A stretch of 15,644 nucleotides of DNA from Burkholderiales bacterium (GCA_014378085.1 JACMOJ010000430.1:1-15644), one strand, 5' to 3'; counted from the first letter of the stretch, positions 7,144 through 13,935 are shown. Notes: generated from the sequence alone by a model not told the origin. Numbers and translations: made by a program.

Positions 7144-8004
7144 ATGCTTTATCCCGACCTATTCTCTGACTTAGAAAAATCCCGTTGGAACATGGCTAGC
7201 GATATTCCATGGAGTACGTTCGACGGCACCAAGCTGACCGACGAGCAGGCGATTACCATCAAGATGAATGCGATTACGGAATGGTCGGCGCTTCCGGCGA
7301 CAGAAATGTTTCTGCGCGACAACCAGCATGACAGCGACTTCTCCGCATTTATGTCGATTTGGTTTTACGAAGAACAAAAGCACTCGCTGGTGTTGATGGA
7401 GTACCTCAAGCGCTTTAGACCGGACATGGTGCCAACTGAAGAAGAATTACACGCGGTGCGCTTTCCGTTTGACCCTGCCCCGGCGCTCGAAACACTGATG
7501 TTGCATTTCTGTGGCGAGATTCGGCTGACGCAGTGGTATCGACGCGCCGCGGAGTGGCACACGGAGCCCGTGATTAAAAAAATTTACGAGACCATTTCAA
7601 AGGACGAAGCTCGCCACGCTGGCGCGTACATGCGTTACATGCGACGGGCGATGGAAAAAGTCGGCGGCGAAGCCAAACTCGCTTACGCAAAAATCGGCCT
7701 GCTAATGGCGAGCGCCGGCAAAGCCGGTAAGCCACTCCACCCGACCAATTTGCACGTCAATCAATCAATGTTTCCGAACGACACCGTGCAATCGAAGCTG
7801 CCTGACCCGACCTGGCTTGAGCGTTGGCTTGACACACAAATCCAGTTTGACAAAGTGTGGGAGGCACGTGTGATCAATGGCATTCTTAAGCAGCTATCAA
7901 CATTGTTTGATCGCACCTTTGAGACGACGGCAGACCTGAACCGCTTCCGCAAAGAACTAATTGCGGGCATGAAGACACCACCGGCGACCCCGACCGTCGC
8001 GTAG
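7144..8004 (+). CDS. Ferritin-like di-iron protein, acyl-ACP-desaturase-like
   Basis: A 286-residue soluble all-helical protein. It carries a complete di-iron carboxylate ligand set: Glu46 or Glu54 in the first helix (TEWSALPATE), the EExxH motif YEEQKH (Glu77, His80), Glu125 in FCGEIRLTQWY, and DEARH (Glu155, His158). The E / ExxH / E / ExxH order is that of the ferritin-like superfamily, including stearoyl-ACP desaturases and related oxygenases, and the length suits that group better than ferritins. It probably uses O2 and two electrons to desaturate or oxidise an organic substrate, likely an acyl chain given the neighbours. The substrate is unknown. There is no signal peptide or membrane segment. 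It starts at ATG 7144 without a strong ribosome site. The low-complexity C-terminus (TPPATPTVA) is probably disordered. Confidence 0.82.
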   Translation: MLYPDLFSDLEKSRWNMASDIPWSTFDGTKLTDEQAITIKMNAITEWSALPATEMFLRDNQHDSDFSAFMSIWFYEEQKHSLVLMEYLKRFRPDMVPTEEELHAVRFPFDPAPALETLMLHFCGEIRLTQWYRRAAEWHTEPVIKKIYETISKDEARHAGAYMRYMRRAMEKVGGEAKLAYAKIGLLMASAGKAGKPLHPTNLHVNQSMFPNDTVQSKLPDPTWLERWLDTQIQFDKVWEARVINGILKQLSTLFDRTFETTADLNRFRKELIAGMKTPPATPTVA

Positions 8005-8010
8005 GTCGGG
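7989..8010 (+). terminator. Hairpin spanning the end of the di-iron gene
   Basis: CCCGACC (7989-7995) and GGTCGGG (8004-8010) form a perfect 7-bp stem with an 8-nt loop that includes the final codons and stop codon. No T-tract follows, so it is a weak or non-canonical terminator, or an mRNA-protecting structure. Confidence 0.4.
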
Positions 8011-8080
8011 AGATTCGGTGGGCACGCCGCAACTTGCATGACGCAACATCATCAGCCGCGCATAGTGGCAAAATGTGAGC

Positions 8081-8566
8081 ATGCGTCCAGACTACGAAAA
8101 CAAAATTTGTCCGCCGAGTGATCTCACCACGCGAGCAGCTGGGCTTGCCGGCGCGCTGGTTTTCACCAACGGTGTTTTCGATGTGCTGCATCGCGGCCAC
8201 GTTACCTACCTCGCGCAAGCGCGGGCACTTGGTGGCTCGCTCATCGTTGCGCTCAATAGCGACGCGTCGGTCAAACGTTTAGGCAAAGGCGACGACCGAC
8301 CAATCAACTTGCTCGAAGACCGAATGGCAGTGATCGCGGCGCTGGAAAGTGTATCGCTGGTCACTTGGTTTGAAGAAGACACACCCATTGCCCGGATACT
8401 CGAATCGCGTCCTCAAGTACTTGTCAAGGGTGGCGATTGGACAATCGACAAAATTGTTGGCTCGCCTGAGGTAATCGGCTGGGGCGGCGAAGTTCATTCA
8501 ATCGCCTTCCAACACGAACGCTCCACCACCGCGATGCTCGCCAAAATTCGCAGTGGCTTGAAATGA
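8081..8566 (+). CDS. rfaE2: D-glycero-beta-D-manno-heptose 1-phosphate adenylyltransferase
   Basis: A 161-residue cytoplasmic nucleotidyltransferase equal to the C-terminal domain of HldE. It transfers AMP from ATP to heptose 1-phosphate to give ADP-D-glycero-D-manno-heptose, the precursor of the LPS inner core. Visible motifs are FTNGVFDVLHRGHVTYL (residues 28-44, with the catalytic HxGH as HRGH at 37-40), ALNSDASVKRLGK, the KGGDW block near 116 and the ERSTT nucleotide-binding segment near 146. Its size matches the stand-alone form common in betaproteobacteria, where the heptose-7-phosphate kinase is separate, so a second gene (rfaE1/hldA) should lie elsewhere. ATG 8081 was chosen, and GTG 8075 is an in-frame alternative. 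The stop overlaps the next gene as ATGA. Confidence 0.93.
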   Translation: MRPDYENKICPPSDLTTRAAGLAGALVFTNGVFDVLHRGHVTYLAQARALGGSLIVALNSDASVKRLGKGDDRPINLLEDRMAVIAALESVSLVTWFEEDTPIARILESRPQVLVKGGDWTIDKIVGSPEVIGWGGEVHSIAFQHERSTTAMLAKIRSGLK

Positions 8567-9972
8567 ACGCACCCGATACCGCCATCAATGTGATTGAACA
8601 AATTCGCTCGATTGTCGGTGACACCGCCGTTCTAACCGAGCCCAGCGATATGGCGAGTTATCTCACCGACTGGCGCGGCAACTTTACCGGCCGTGCACTC
8701 GCCGTCGTCCGCCCTGCGAGCACAGTCGAAGTCGCCGCGGTGGTAAAAATTTGTGCGTCATCGGCGACACCCCTCGTGCCGCAAGGTGGTAACACTGGCC
8801 AAGTCGGCGGGAGTGTGCCGGACGCCGGTGGCCGAGCGATTGTGTTGTCGCTCAATCGAATGAACCGTATCCGCGCCATCGATACCGATAGCGATACGTT
8901 GACCGCCGAGGCTGGTGTAATTCTGCAAACGTTACAAACCGCGGCAGACGGCGCCAATCGCCTGTTCCCGCTGTCGCTCGGCGCAGAAGGTAGCTGCACC
9001 ATCGGTGGCAATCTCTCGACCAATGCCGGCGGCACCAATGTGCTGCGTTATGGCAACGCGCGTGATTTGGTGTTGGGGCTGGAAGTGGTGACCGCAAGCG
9101 GTGACATCTGGGACGGCCTCTCGGTGCTGCGCAAAGACAACACCGGTTACGACCTGAAAAATTGGTTCATCGGTGCCGAAGGCACACTCGGCATCATTAC
9201 CGCCGCCTCACTCAAGCTCTATGCAAAACCACAAACGCGCGCGGTCGCGATGGTTGCCGTCGAGAGCCCGGCGACTGCCGTGCAATTGCTCAATCGTATC
9301 AAAAGTGCATTCGCCGATCGGCTGGTCGGTTTTGAAATCATCTCGCGCGTGTGTGTCGACCTCGTACTCCGCCACATCCCGAACACCCGCGAACCGTTTA
9401 CAACACCGCAAGCGTGGCAAGTGCTCATCGAGCTCAATGACTCGCGCGCGAACGCGCCAATCGGCGAATGGTTGGAAACAGAGCTGGCGGCGGCGTTCGA
9501 TGCGGCAGTGGCCGTTGATGCTGTGATCGCCACGTCTGAAGCGCAAATTAGCGAGTTATGGCGGCTACGCGAAGAAATTTCAGAAGCCCAGCGACTGGAA
9601 GGCAAAAACGTCAAACACGACATTTCCATTCCGATCTCAAAGATCCCGGCGTTTCTTGACGCGTGTGATGCCGCGCTGGCGAACGCCTTCCCCGAAATCT
9701 CGTTAGTTTGTTTCGGTCATCTGGGCGACGGCAATCTCCACTACAACTGTGGGCTGCCCGCACAGGGTCTCGCGAACGCGGCCGAAATCAACAAAATTGT
9801 TTACGCGCACGTGGATCAGTTTGGCGGCTCTATCTCGGCCGAGCACGGTATCGGCCAACTCAAGCGCGATGAGTTGCCGATGCACAAATCAGCGGTGGCA
9901 CTCGACCTGATGCGCGCGATGAAAGCAACACTCGACCCGCAAAACTTGATGAACCCGGGGAAAGTGCTCTAG
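8563..9972 (+). CDS. FAD-binding oxidoreductase (GlcD / 2-hydroxyacid dehydrogenase type)
   Basis: A 469-residue flavoenzyme with the two-domain FAD-linked oxidase architecture. The PCMH-type FAD domain covers about residues 35-220, with PQGGNTGQVGGSVP (73-86) and SLGAEGSCTIGGNLSTNAGG (about 137-156) contacting FAD. The C-terminal cap/substrate domain contains GHLGDGNLHYN, the histidine-rich catalytic or metal-site motif of D-2-hydroxyglutarate and D-lactate dehydrogenases, and AEHGIGQLKRDEL near the end. It oxidises a D-2-hydroxyacid, but which one cannot be read from the sequence. The start overlaps the stop of the adenylyltransferase gene (ATGA). Pairing with rfaE2 is common in betaproteobacteria and probably reflects co-expression rather than a shared pathway. 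Confidence 0.92.
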   Translation: MNAPDTAINVIEQIRSIVGDTAVLTEPSDMASYLTDWRGNFTGRALAVVRPASTVEVAAVVKICASSATPLVPQGGNTGQVGGSVPDAGGRAIVLSLNRMNRIRAIDTDSDTLTAEAGVILQTLQTAADGANRLFPLSLGAEGSCTIGGNLSTNAGGTNVLRYGNARDLVLGLEVVTASGDIWDGLSVLRKDNTGYDLKNWFIGAEGTLGIITAASLKLYAKPQTRAVAMVAVESPATAVQLLNRIKSAFADRLVGFEIISRVCVDLVLRHIPNTREPFTTPQAWQVLIELNDSRANAPIGEWLETELAAAFDAAVAVDAVIATSEAQISELWRLREEISEAQRLEGKNVKHDISIPISKIPAFLDACDAALANAFPEISLVCFGHLGDGNLHYNCGLPAQGLANAAEINKIVYAHVDQFGGSISAEHGIGQLKRDELPMHKSAVALDLMRAMKATLDPQNLMNPGKVL

Positions 9973-10003
9973 CTCGGGGGACTTCTAAATATCTCAACGC
10001 AGC

Positions 10004-10037
10004 CGTCATTCCAACGCAGGCTGGAATCGAGTCCATC
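10004..10037. repeat. REP-like imperfect palindrome between convergent genes
   Basis: GTCATTCC, then ACGCAGGC and TGGAATCGAG closely resemble the widespread GTCATTCCCGCGNAGGCGGGAATCCA intergenic repeat. The arms ATTCCA (10008-10013) and TGGAAT (10022-10027) pair perfectly, and the inner bases have drifted. It lies 32 bp after the FAD-oxidase stop in the convergent gap 9973-10179, where nothing else is recognisable, and may serve as a transcript end. Confidence 0.55.
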
Positions 10038-10179
10038 GTAGTGTCAATAAGTTACCAAGTGCTGCGTCGCGTTGCGGCTACCCAAATTAGCCGAGACGAC
10101 TGAATCGTCAGAACTTTTTACAAAACTCTAATAAACACGGGCGTTTTCACGGCATATTGCTCGTAGATGCCCGCCAAAC

Positions 10180-11010
10180 CTAGCGCTTTGGATTTGTCGG
10201 GTTCGACTGTGCGCCCGAGAGTGGCGATGGAATTGAAGGAGACGTGGGCACGGCTTTCGCGTCTACAGCCTTCGCGTTTACAGCCTTCCCGTTTACAGCC
10301 TTTCCGTCTGAAACCGGCGCGCCGACAACAGATGCAACGCCGGTCGTTATAGCCTGCTCAGGACACTCGGCACCTTTCAACACGCTCGCGTCAAACTCAC
10401 GTTGCATCAACGCCACTTTGCCGATGACCATGGCGTCCGGAGCGCGAATCGTGAACACCGTCTCTTTGGTCTGCGGATTTTTTGGCGTGACGGTAATTCC
10501 TTTCACCAGACTTGCCGCCTTCGTTTCCATTTCCGCGACGACACGTTTGGCTGCGTCTTCAGTGGAAAAGAGCCCGAGCGATACGGTGTTATCCGCCATG
10601 ATGAGGACGTCTTTGACATTCGCCTTTTTCAGGCTTGCCACCAGCGCATCCGCGGTCTTACGGTCGCGCTGAGCGGGAAGTGCGACGGCAAAGCGGGTGA
10701 ATTCTTCGACGTTCTTCATGCCGAGACGCTCGCCCAGCTCCATGGCACCCAGCGCAGTTTGCGCACGCGGCGCATCGGCAGGCTTTACCGTCAGCTGCAA
10801 ACAAGACGCGGTCGTCATTGCTTCAACCAGCTTCTTCGCTTCCAGCGCCTCACGTTGCGCGCTTGCCGAATCAGTAATGGACAATACCCGCATCGCCTCG
10901 CGATTCACTTCCACACCCACCCCTTCGCGGGGATGAGTGGACGTCAGGTAAATGTGCCCGGCAAACGCAAGATTTGCGACCAGCAACAGTAAGAAAATAA
11001 AACGCGCCAT
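10180..11010 (-). CDS. Membrane-anchored SPOR-like protein
   Basis: A 276-residue protein with an uncleaved-looking N-terminal membrane anchor (ARFIFLLLLVANLAFAGHIYLT, residues 2-23) and a periplasmic body. Around residues 105-175 the pattern FAVALPAQRDRKTADALVASLKKANV, then VSLGLFSTEDAAKRVVAEM resembles a divergent SPOR domain, which in other proteins binds denuded peptidoglycan at the septum. SPOR proteins after birA are typical of betaproteobacteria, supporting the call. The C-terminal tail is low complexity, with four 5-residue repeats (DGKAV, NGKAV, NAKAV, DAKAV) and a Pro/Ser-rich end. GAGG about 5 nt before ATG 11010 supports the start. The 192-nt gap to birA suggests its own promoter. 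Confidence 0.72.
   Translation of the reverse strand: MARFIFLLLLVANLAFAGHIYLTSTHPREGVGVEVNREAMRVLSITDSASAQREALEAKKLVEAMTTASCLQLTVKPADAPRAQTALGAMELGERLGMKNVEEFTRFAVALPAQRDRKTADALVASLKKANVKDVLIMADNTVSLGLFSTEDAAKRVVAEMETKAASLVKGITVTPKNPQTKETVFTIRAPDAMVIGKVALMQREFDASVLKGAECPEQAITTGVASVVGAPVSDGKAVNGKAVNAKAVDAKAVPTSPSIPSPLSGAQSNPTNPKR
10249..10308 (-). repeat. Four 15-bp tandem repeats coding (D/N)(G/A)KAV
   Basis: Units lie at 10249-10263, 10264-10278, 10279-10293 and 10294-10308, with a shared core close to TACAGCCTTCGCGTT on the plus strand. They keep the reading frame of the SPOR-like protein and produce a lysine-bearing periplasmic tail. The first unit differs most at DNA level. Confidence 0.85.
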
Positions 11011-11077
11011 GACCTCGTCTTTGATGATGTTGTTTGCGTTGCTTGGTTGTTACCTTGTTATTACGTGAGCGTTACCT

Positions 11078-11099
11078 GAGCGTTGCGCGGGCAACACTC
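11078..11099. other. Hairpin between birA and the SPOR-like gene
   Basis: GAGCGTTGC and GCAACACTC pair over nine positions with one mismatch, closing a GCGG loop. No T-tract follows on either strand. It sits in the 5' leader of the SPOR-like gene and could act as a leader structure. There is no direct evidence for a regulatory role. Confidence 0.3.
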
Positions 11100-11159
11100 G
11101 CGCCGTCACATCAAAGCCACCACAATTGTAATTCCTATCCCCACATCTCTGCTGCATTA

Positions 11160-11171
11160 TCGATTAATCGA
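11160..11171. other. 12-bp perfect palindrome downstream of birA-proximal gap
   Basis: TCGATTAATCGA is a perfect palindrome about 150 bp upstream of the SPOR-like start, followed 4 bp later by another TCGA. It could be a protein-binding site. The AT-rich core makes chance occurrence possible. Confidence 0.25.
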
Positions 11172-11202
11172 ACAATCGACTTCATCCCATCCACAACGCC
11201 AC

Positions 11203-12324
11203 TCATCGACTCCTGCGCACTGAAATCTCGGCGGCCGTAAGCGACAGTCGTTTGCCGTCGCGCTCGACGATTAATCCTCCATCCTCACTGACGTCGATGA
11301 CTTTGGCGACATACGATTCCGTCGCCGCCTGTACATCCACCATACAACCTTGATGCGCATGTAACGCGCGCCATTGATCCCGCAGAACACCAAAGCCGCC
11401 TTGTTGAAACTGATCAAGCACCGTCACAAGTTGCGACAAGATGGCGGGCAACAGTATGTTGCGATTCAACGGGGGAGACGTCACCGGTGCCGCCGCGCTC
11501 ACCGTTGCGATGTCGGTGACGGGTTGATCAATGGCGAGTCTTAGCGCATCCGATAAACGCATGTTTAACCCCACACCAATCACCGCCACCGTGGGGCCGA
11601 GCATGTCGCCTTGGGTTTCAATCAAAATGCCACCCAGCTTCTGATCATCCACCACGATGTCGTTGGGCCACTTCAGTTCCGCGTCAATGCCCAGCGCGCG
11701 CAGCGCATTGGCCACGGCGAGGCCTACCGCCAACGAAAGTCCGCCGAGCGACGCTGCGCCGCTCTCAAAACGCCACAGCAGAGAAAACGTCAGCGAGGCA
11801 CCAAGTGCAGATTGCCACACCCGCCCGCGCCGCCCGCGCCCCGCAGTTTGTAGCTCAGCGGCGAGACACGTTCCCGATGCGGCGCCTGAAGTTGCTTGAT
11901 TCAATAACGCGGTATTGGTGGAATCGATCACGTCGACTAGCCGCAAGTCGAGCCGATGTTGGCTTGCACTATTCGCACCCTTCGCAACATTCCCACCACT
12001 CGCACCATTCCCACTACTCGCACCATTCCCATTACCCGCACCATTCCCACTACTCGCACCATTCCCATTACCCGCACCATTCGCACTCATACGCTGGCGA
12101 ATGACATCAATGTCGAGCAGCTGCAGCGGCTCAGCAAGTCGGTAGCCGCGACGCGTTAACGAAAAAATCTGCACGCCAAGCGCACTTGCTTGCTTCAACG
12201 CATCCGACACCGCGCTGCGTGATACACCATGTTTCGCCGCCAATACCGTACCGGAGGTGAAGTGTTCGGCAGACAACTCACGCAGCAACGTAAACGTAAA
12301 TGAACGAACCTGCAACTCAGCCAC
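11203..12324 (-). CDS. birA: Biotin--[acetyl-CoA-carboxylase] ligase / biotin operon repressor
   Basis: A 373-residue BirA that activates biotin with ATP and attaches it to the carrier subunit AccB of acetyl-CoA carboxylase. An N-terminal helix-turn-helix domain (residues 1-65, GTVLAAKHGVSRSAVSDALKQ) suggests it also represses biotin genes. The catalytic domain starts near residue 126, with DSTNTALL, the biotinyl-AMP loop GRGRRGRVW (about 162-170), KWPND (218-222) and KLGGILIE. The C-terminal SH3-like cap is present (ISVRRSR end). The odd part is a roughly 40-residue Gly/Asn/Ser/Ala linker (81-121) of 12-residue repeats between the two domains, making it longer than the 321-residue E. coli enzyme. 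The start is GTG 12324, 8 nt after the HAD gene stop, so translation is probably coupled. Confidence 0.93.
   Translation of the reverse strand: MAELQVRSFTFTLLRELSAEHFTSGTVLAAKHGVSRSAVSDALKQASALGVQIFSLTRRGYRLAEPLQLLDIDVIRQRMSANGAGNGNGASSGNGAGNGNGASSGNGASGGNVAKGANSASQHRLDLRLVDVIDSTNTALLNQATSGAASGTCLAAELQTAGRGRRGRVWQSALGASLTFSLLWRFESGAASLGGLSLAVGLAVANALRALGIDAELKWPNDIVVDDQKLGGILIETQGDMLGPTVAVIGVGLNMRLSDALRLAIDQPVTDIATVSAAAPVTSPPLNRNILLPAILSQLVTVLDQFQQGGFGVLRDQWRALHAHQGCMVDVQAATESYVAKVIDVSEDGGLIVERDGKRLSLTAAEISVRRSR
11968..12075 (-). repeat. 36-bp tandem repeats inside birA
   Basis: Two near-identical 36-bp units (12004-12039 and 12040-12075) follow a degenerate third (11968-12003). Each is composed of two 18-bp half-units starting ACCATTCCC on the plus strand. 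They keep the reading frame and encode GNGAGNGNGASS-type repeats in the interdomain linker. Slippage could add or remove 12 residues at a time. Confidence 0.88.
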
Positions 12325-12332
12325 GTCAAGGC

Positions 12333-13205
12333 TCAGGACTGTTCAGACTTGCATGCGGCGACTTCCTCCGCATAAGCAATCCCGGCGATGACCGAATCGA
12401 GCAGCAACCGGACTCGTGCGGCCAGCTTGCTGGTGGCGCGGTAATCCGCCGGCGCGATGAAATCAACGCGCCCGGCATTGAGCAACCCCATGCAGGTGTC
12501 TTTTGTTTTAGGTGCCTTGGGGTTGTAAACCGCCACCGCATGGCCGCCACTCTTCTTGGCGAGCGCCATCGACGGCACATCCGTCATGCCGTCGCCCAGA
12601 TAAATCAAATTCGAAAATGGGATAGGGCGCTGCTCTTCCGGCATGTGTTCGTTGATCGACTCAGACAACAATTCGCGGCCTTTGTTGATACGAAACAAAA
12701 ACTGCGTCTTTGAGGTATCCGTGATTAACAACTTTGGAAAAGTCGCAATGCCGTATTGATTGAAGTGGTATTCGGAGGCGTAGATTTGTTTAAAGTGTTT
12801 ACGAATTGACACCCCTTCCAAGATTTCCTTTTGCCCGGCAGAGATGATGTAGTGGGCGACTTGTACTTTGCCGGCACCGCGCTCATGAACGTAGTTATCA
12901 ATCAGCGGAAACCACGCCTCGACGCCCGGAAAATACTTGATGCGTTTGGCCATCACCGCAAAATCTTCGCGCGTGACCTTTACGTCATCGTGCTTGTACA
13001 ATTTCTCCATCATCAGCCGCATATAGGTGAGCATCGGGTCTGACCCGGTTTCGCGCGCCTCTTTATGCACCTGCGCCCAAAACTCCGCTGGCTCAACACC
13101 GATCTTTGGCAATACGGTGTATTCCTGCATCGGCTGCGGGGACAACGTGCCATCGAAATCGTAGACGATGGCGATGGTGTTTTGGAAGAAAGTCTTTTTG
13201 CTCAT
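12333..13205 (-). CDS. HAD-family phosphatase
   Basis: A 290-residue cytoplasmic hydrolase of the haloacid dehalogenase superfamily. Motif I is YDFDGTLSP (DFDGT at 16-20, Asp16 the expected nucleophile and Asp18 the acid/base). Motif II is IISAGQKE (Ser122). Lys166 in TSKTQ is a plausible motif III. Motif IV is GDGMTDVP (204-211), with the Mg2+-binding acids. The large helical cap between motifs I and II (about 25-115) resembles phosphoserine-phosphatase-type subfamilies, but substrate residues are not assignable, so serB should not be inferred. It starts at ATG 13205 without a clear ribosome site and is the first gene of a HAD-birA pair. Its upstream region is shared with the broken brnT locus. 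Confidence 0.88.
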   Translation of the reverse strand: MSKKTFFQNTIAIVYDFDGTLSPQPMQEYTVLPKIGVEPAEFWAQVHKEARETGSDPMLTYMRLMMEKLYKHDDVKVTREDFAVMAKRIKYFPGVEAWFPLIDNYVHERGAGKVQVAHYIISAGQKEILEGVSIRKHFKQIYASEYHFNQYGIATFPKLLITDTSKTQFLFRINKGRELLSESINEHMPEEQRPIPFSNLIYLGDGMTDVPSMALAKKSGGHAVAVYNPKAPKTKDTCMGLLNAGRVDFIAPADYRATSKLAARVRLLLDSVIAGIAYAEEVAACKSEQS

Positions 13206-13251
13206 GCAACAAGTTTAACGCGCTGCCCCGCCTTCAATACCCATTTGAATG

Positions 13252-13280
13252 GCCATATAGATATATGGCTCTTTATATGG
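13252..13280. promoter_or_regulatory. Probable operator of the brnT-antitoxin locus
   Basis: GCCATATA (13252-13259) and TATATGGC (13262-13269) form a perfect inverted repeat with a 2-bp centre. A third TATATGG half-site follows at 13274-13280, 12 bp after the second. The array is 17-45 bp upstream of the ATG at 13297. BrnT/BrnA-type and other ribbon-helix-helix systems repress their own promoters through short repeated sites, so this is likely the antitoxin target. It also lies 47 bp upstream of the divergent HAD gene. Confidence 0.5.
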
Positions 13281-13296
13281 GATTGCGGTAATCTCA

Positions 13297-13579
13297 ATGT
13301 ACGGCAGCTGCACGCTTCGACTGGGACTCGGAAAAAGATGCTGAAAACTAGCGCAAGCATGGCGTTTCATTTGGGCGCGCGTAATATGCTTTTGCCGACC
13401 CGAAGCGTGTAATCGCCAAGGACGTTTCACACAGCCAAACTGAAGAACGGTTCTACTGCTTTGGCGAAGTTGATGGAGGCATCCTCACGGTACGGTTTAC
13501 CTATCGTGCTTCGGTTATTCGAATCATTGGCGCAGACTACTGGCGCAAGGGGAAGGCGAAATATGACCGCGAAAATTAA
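13297..13579 (+). pseudogene. brnT: BrnT-family toxin pseudogene with two internal stops
   Basis: One frame from 13313 to 13579 encodes a recognisable BrnT ribonuclease toxin. It reads RFDWDSEKDAEN, stop, RKHGVSFGRA, stop, YAFADPKRVIAKDV, then a SQTEERFYCFGEVDG strand, LTVRFTYRASVIRIIGADYWRKGKAKYDREN and the natural TAA. The stops are TAG 13349-13351 and TAA 13382-13384. The TAG occupies the place where family members usually have a residue between Asn and RKHG, and one base change (TTG to TAG) would explain it. No start codon lies in this frame. ATG 13297 is one base out of frame, so a frameshift is also likely. Length without the stops (about 90 residues) is normal for BrnT. The 3' end overlaps the antitoxin start by 17 nt, as in intact operons. 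Confidence 0.8.
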
Positions 13580-13838
13580 TTACACAAACGAGCCCCTTGG
13601 CCGGCTTCAATTGATCTCAGATTTCCTTCCGTCACCTGAAGAGTTGGCATTTCGAGAGGAAGGCGTGAAAGTCACGTTGGCTCTCAGTAAGAAGAGCATT
13701 GACTTCTTCAAGTCCGAAGCGACAAAACATCAAACGCAATACCAGCGAATGATTCGTCGTCTCATAGATGCCTGCGTTGACACTCAGGTCGCGACACGCG
13801 GCTCAAGCGGGCGCGCCACAAAGCGTCGCGCCGCGTAG
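13563..13838 (+). CDS. CopG/BrnA-type ribbon-helix-helix antitoxin
   Basis: A 91-residue protein that normally neutralises a BrnT toxin and represses the operon. The N-terminus (YTNEPLGRLQLISDFLPSPEELAF) is the usual linker that wraps the toxin. The RHH DNA-binding domain is at about residues 33-75: VKVTLALSKKSIDFFKSEA, then HQTQYQRMIRRLIDACV. The C-terminus is basic (GRATKRRAA). The start is ATG 13563, with GGGAAGG 7 nt upstream. A longer open frame beginning at 13461 is an out-of-frame reading of the brnT relic and is rejected. The gene is intact although its toxin is broken, making it an orphan antitoxin that may still bind the upstream operator. Confidence 0.85.
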   Translation: MTAKINYTNEPLGRLQLISDFLPSPEELAFREEGVKVTLALSKKSIDFFKSEATKHQTQYQRMIRRLIDACVDTQVATRGSSGRATKRRAA

Positions 13839-13908
13839 GTTGACCGGTGCATTACGTCAGTGCAGACCGCAGTGCTTTCGCCCATGCGTCAACCAATCCA
13901 GCCAACTT

Positions 13909-13935
13909 AAAAAAATGCCCCGTTCGGGGCGTTTT
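13909..13935 (-). terminator. Intrinsic terminator of the lost Bug gene (possibly bidirectional)
   Basis: On the minus strand GCCCC-GAAC-GGGGC (13917-13930) is followed by A and seven T residues, a classic intrinsic terminator about 35 bp after the Bug relic stop codon. On the plus strand the same hairpin is followed by GTTTT, so it may also end antitoxin transcription. Confidence 0.8.

Noticed and set aside
10402..10992. 196-codon plus-strand open frame opposite the SPOR-like gene
   Set aside because: It is a complementary-strand shadow. The minus-strand frame has a membrane anchor, a ribosome site and the expected neighbour birA.
11968..12075. CRISPR-like regular repeats
   Set aside because: The units are contiguous without spacers, stay in the birA reading frame and encode a low-complexity linker.
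13349..13384. Stop-codon reassignment or readthrough in brnT
   Set aside because: TAG and TAA both occur within 35 bp, the frame also lacks a start, and other genes in the window use these codons as normal stops.
13461..13562. N-terminal extension of the antitoxin frame
   Set aside because: These codons are an alternative frame of the brnT relic. A strong ribosome site and the conserved antitoxin N-terminus fix the start at 13563.
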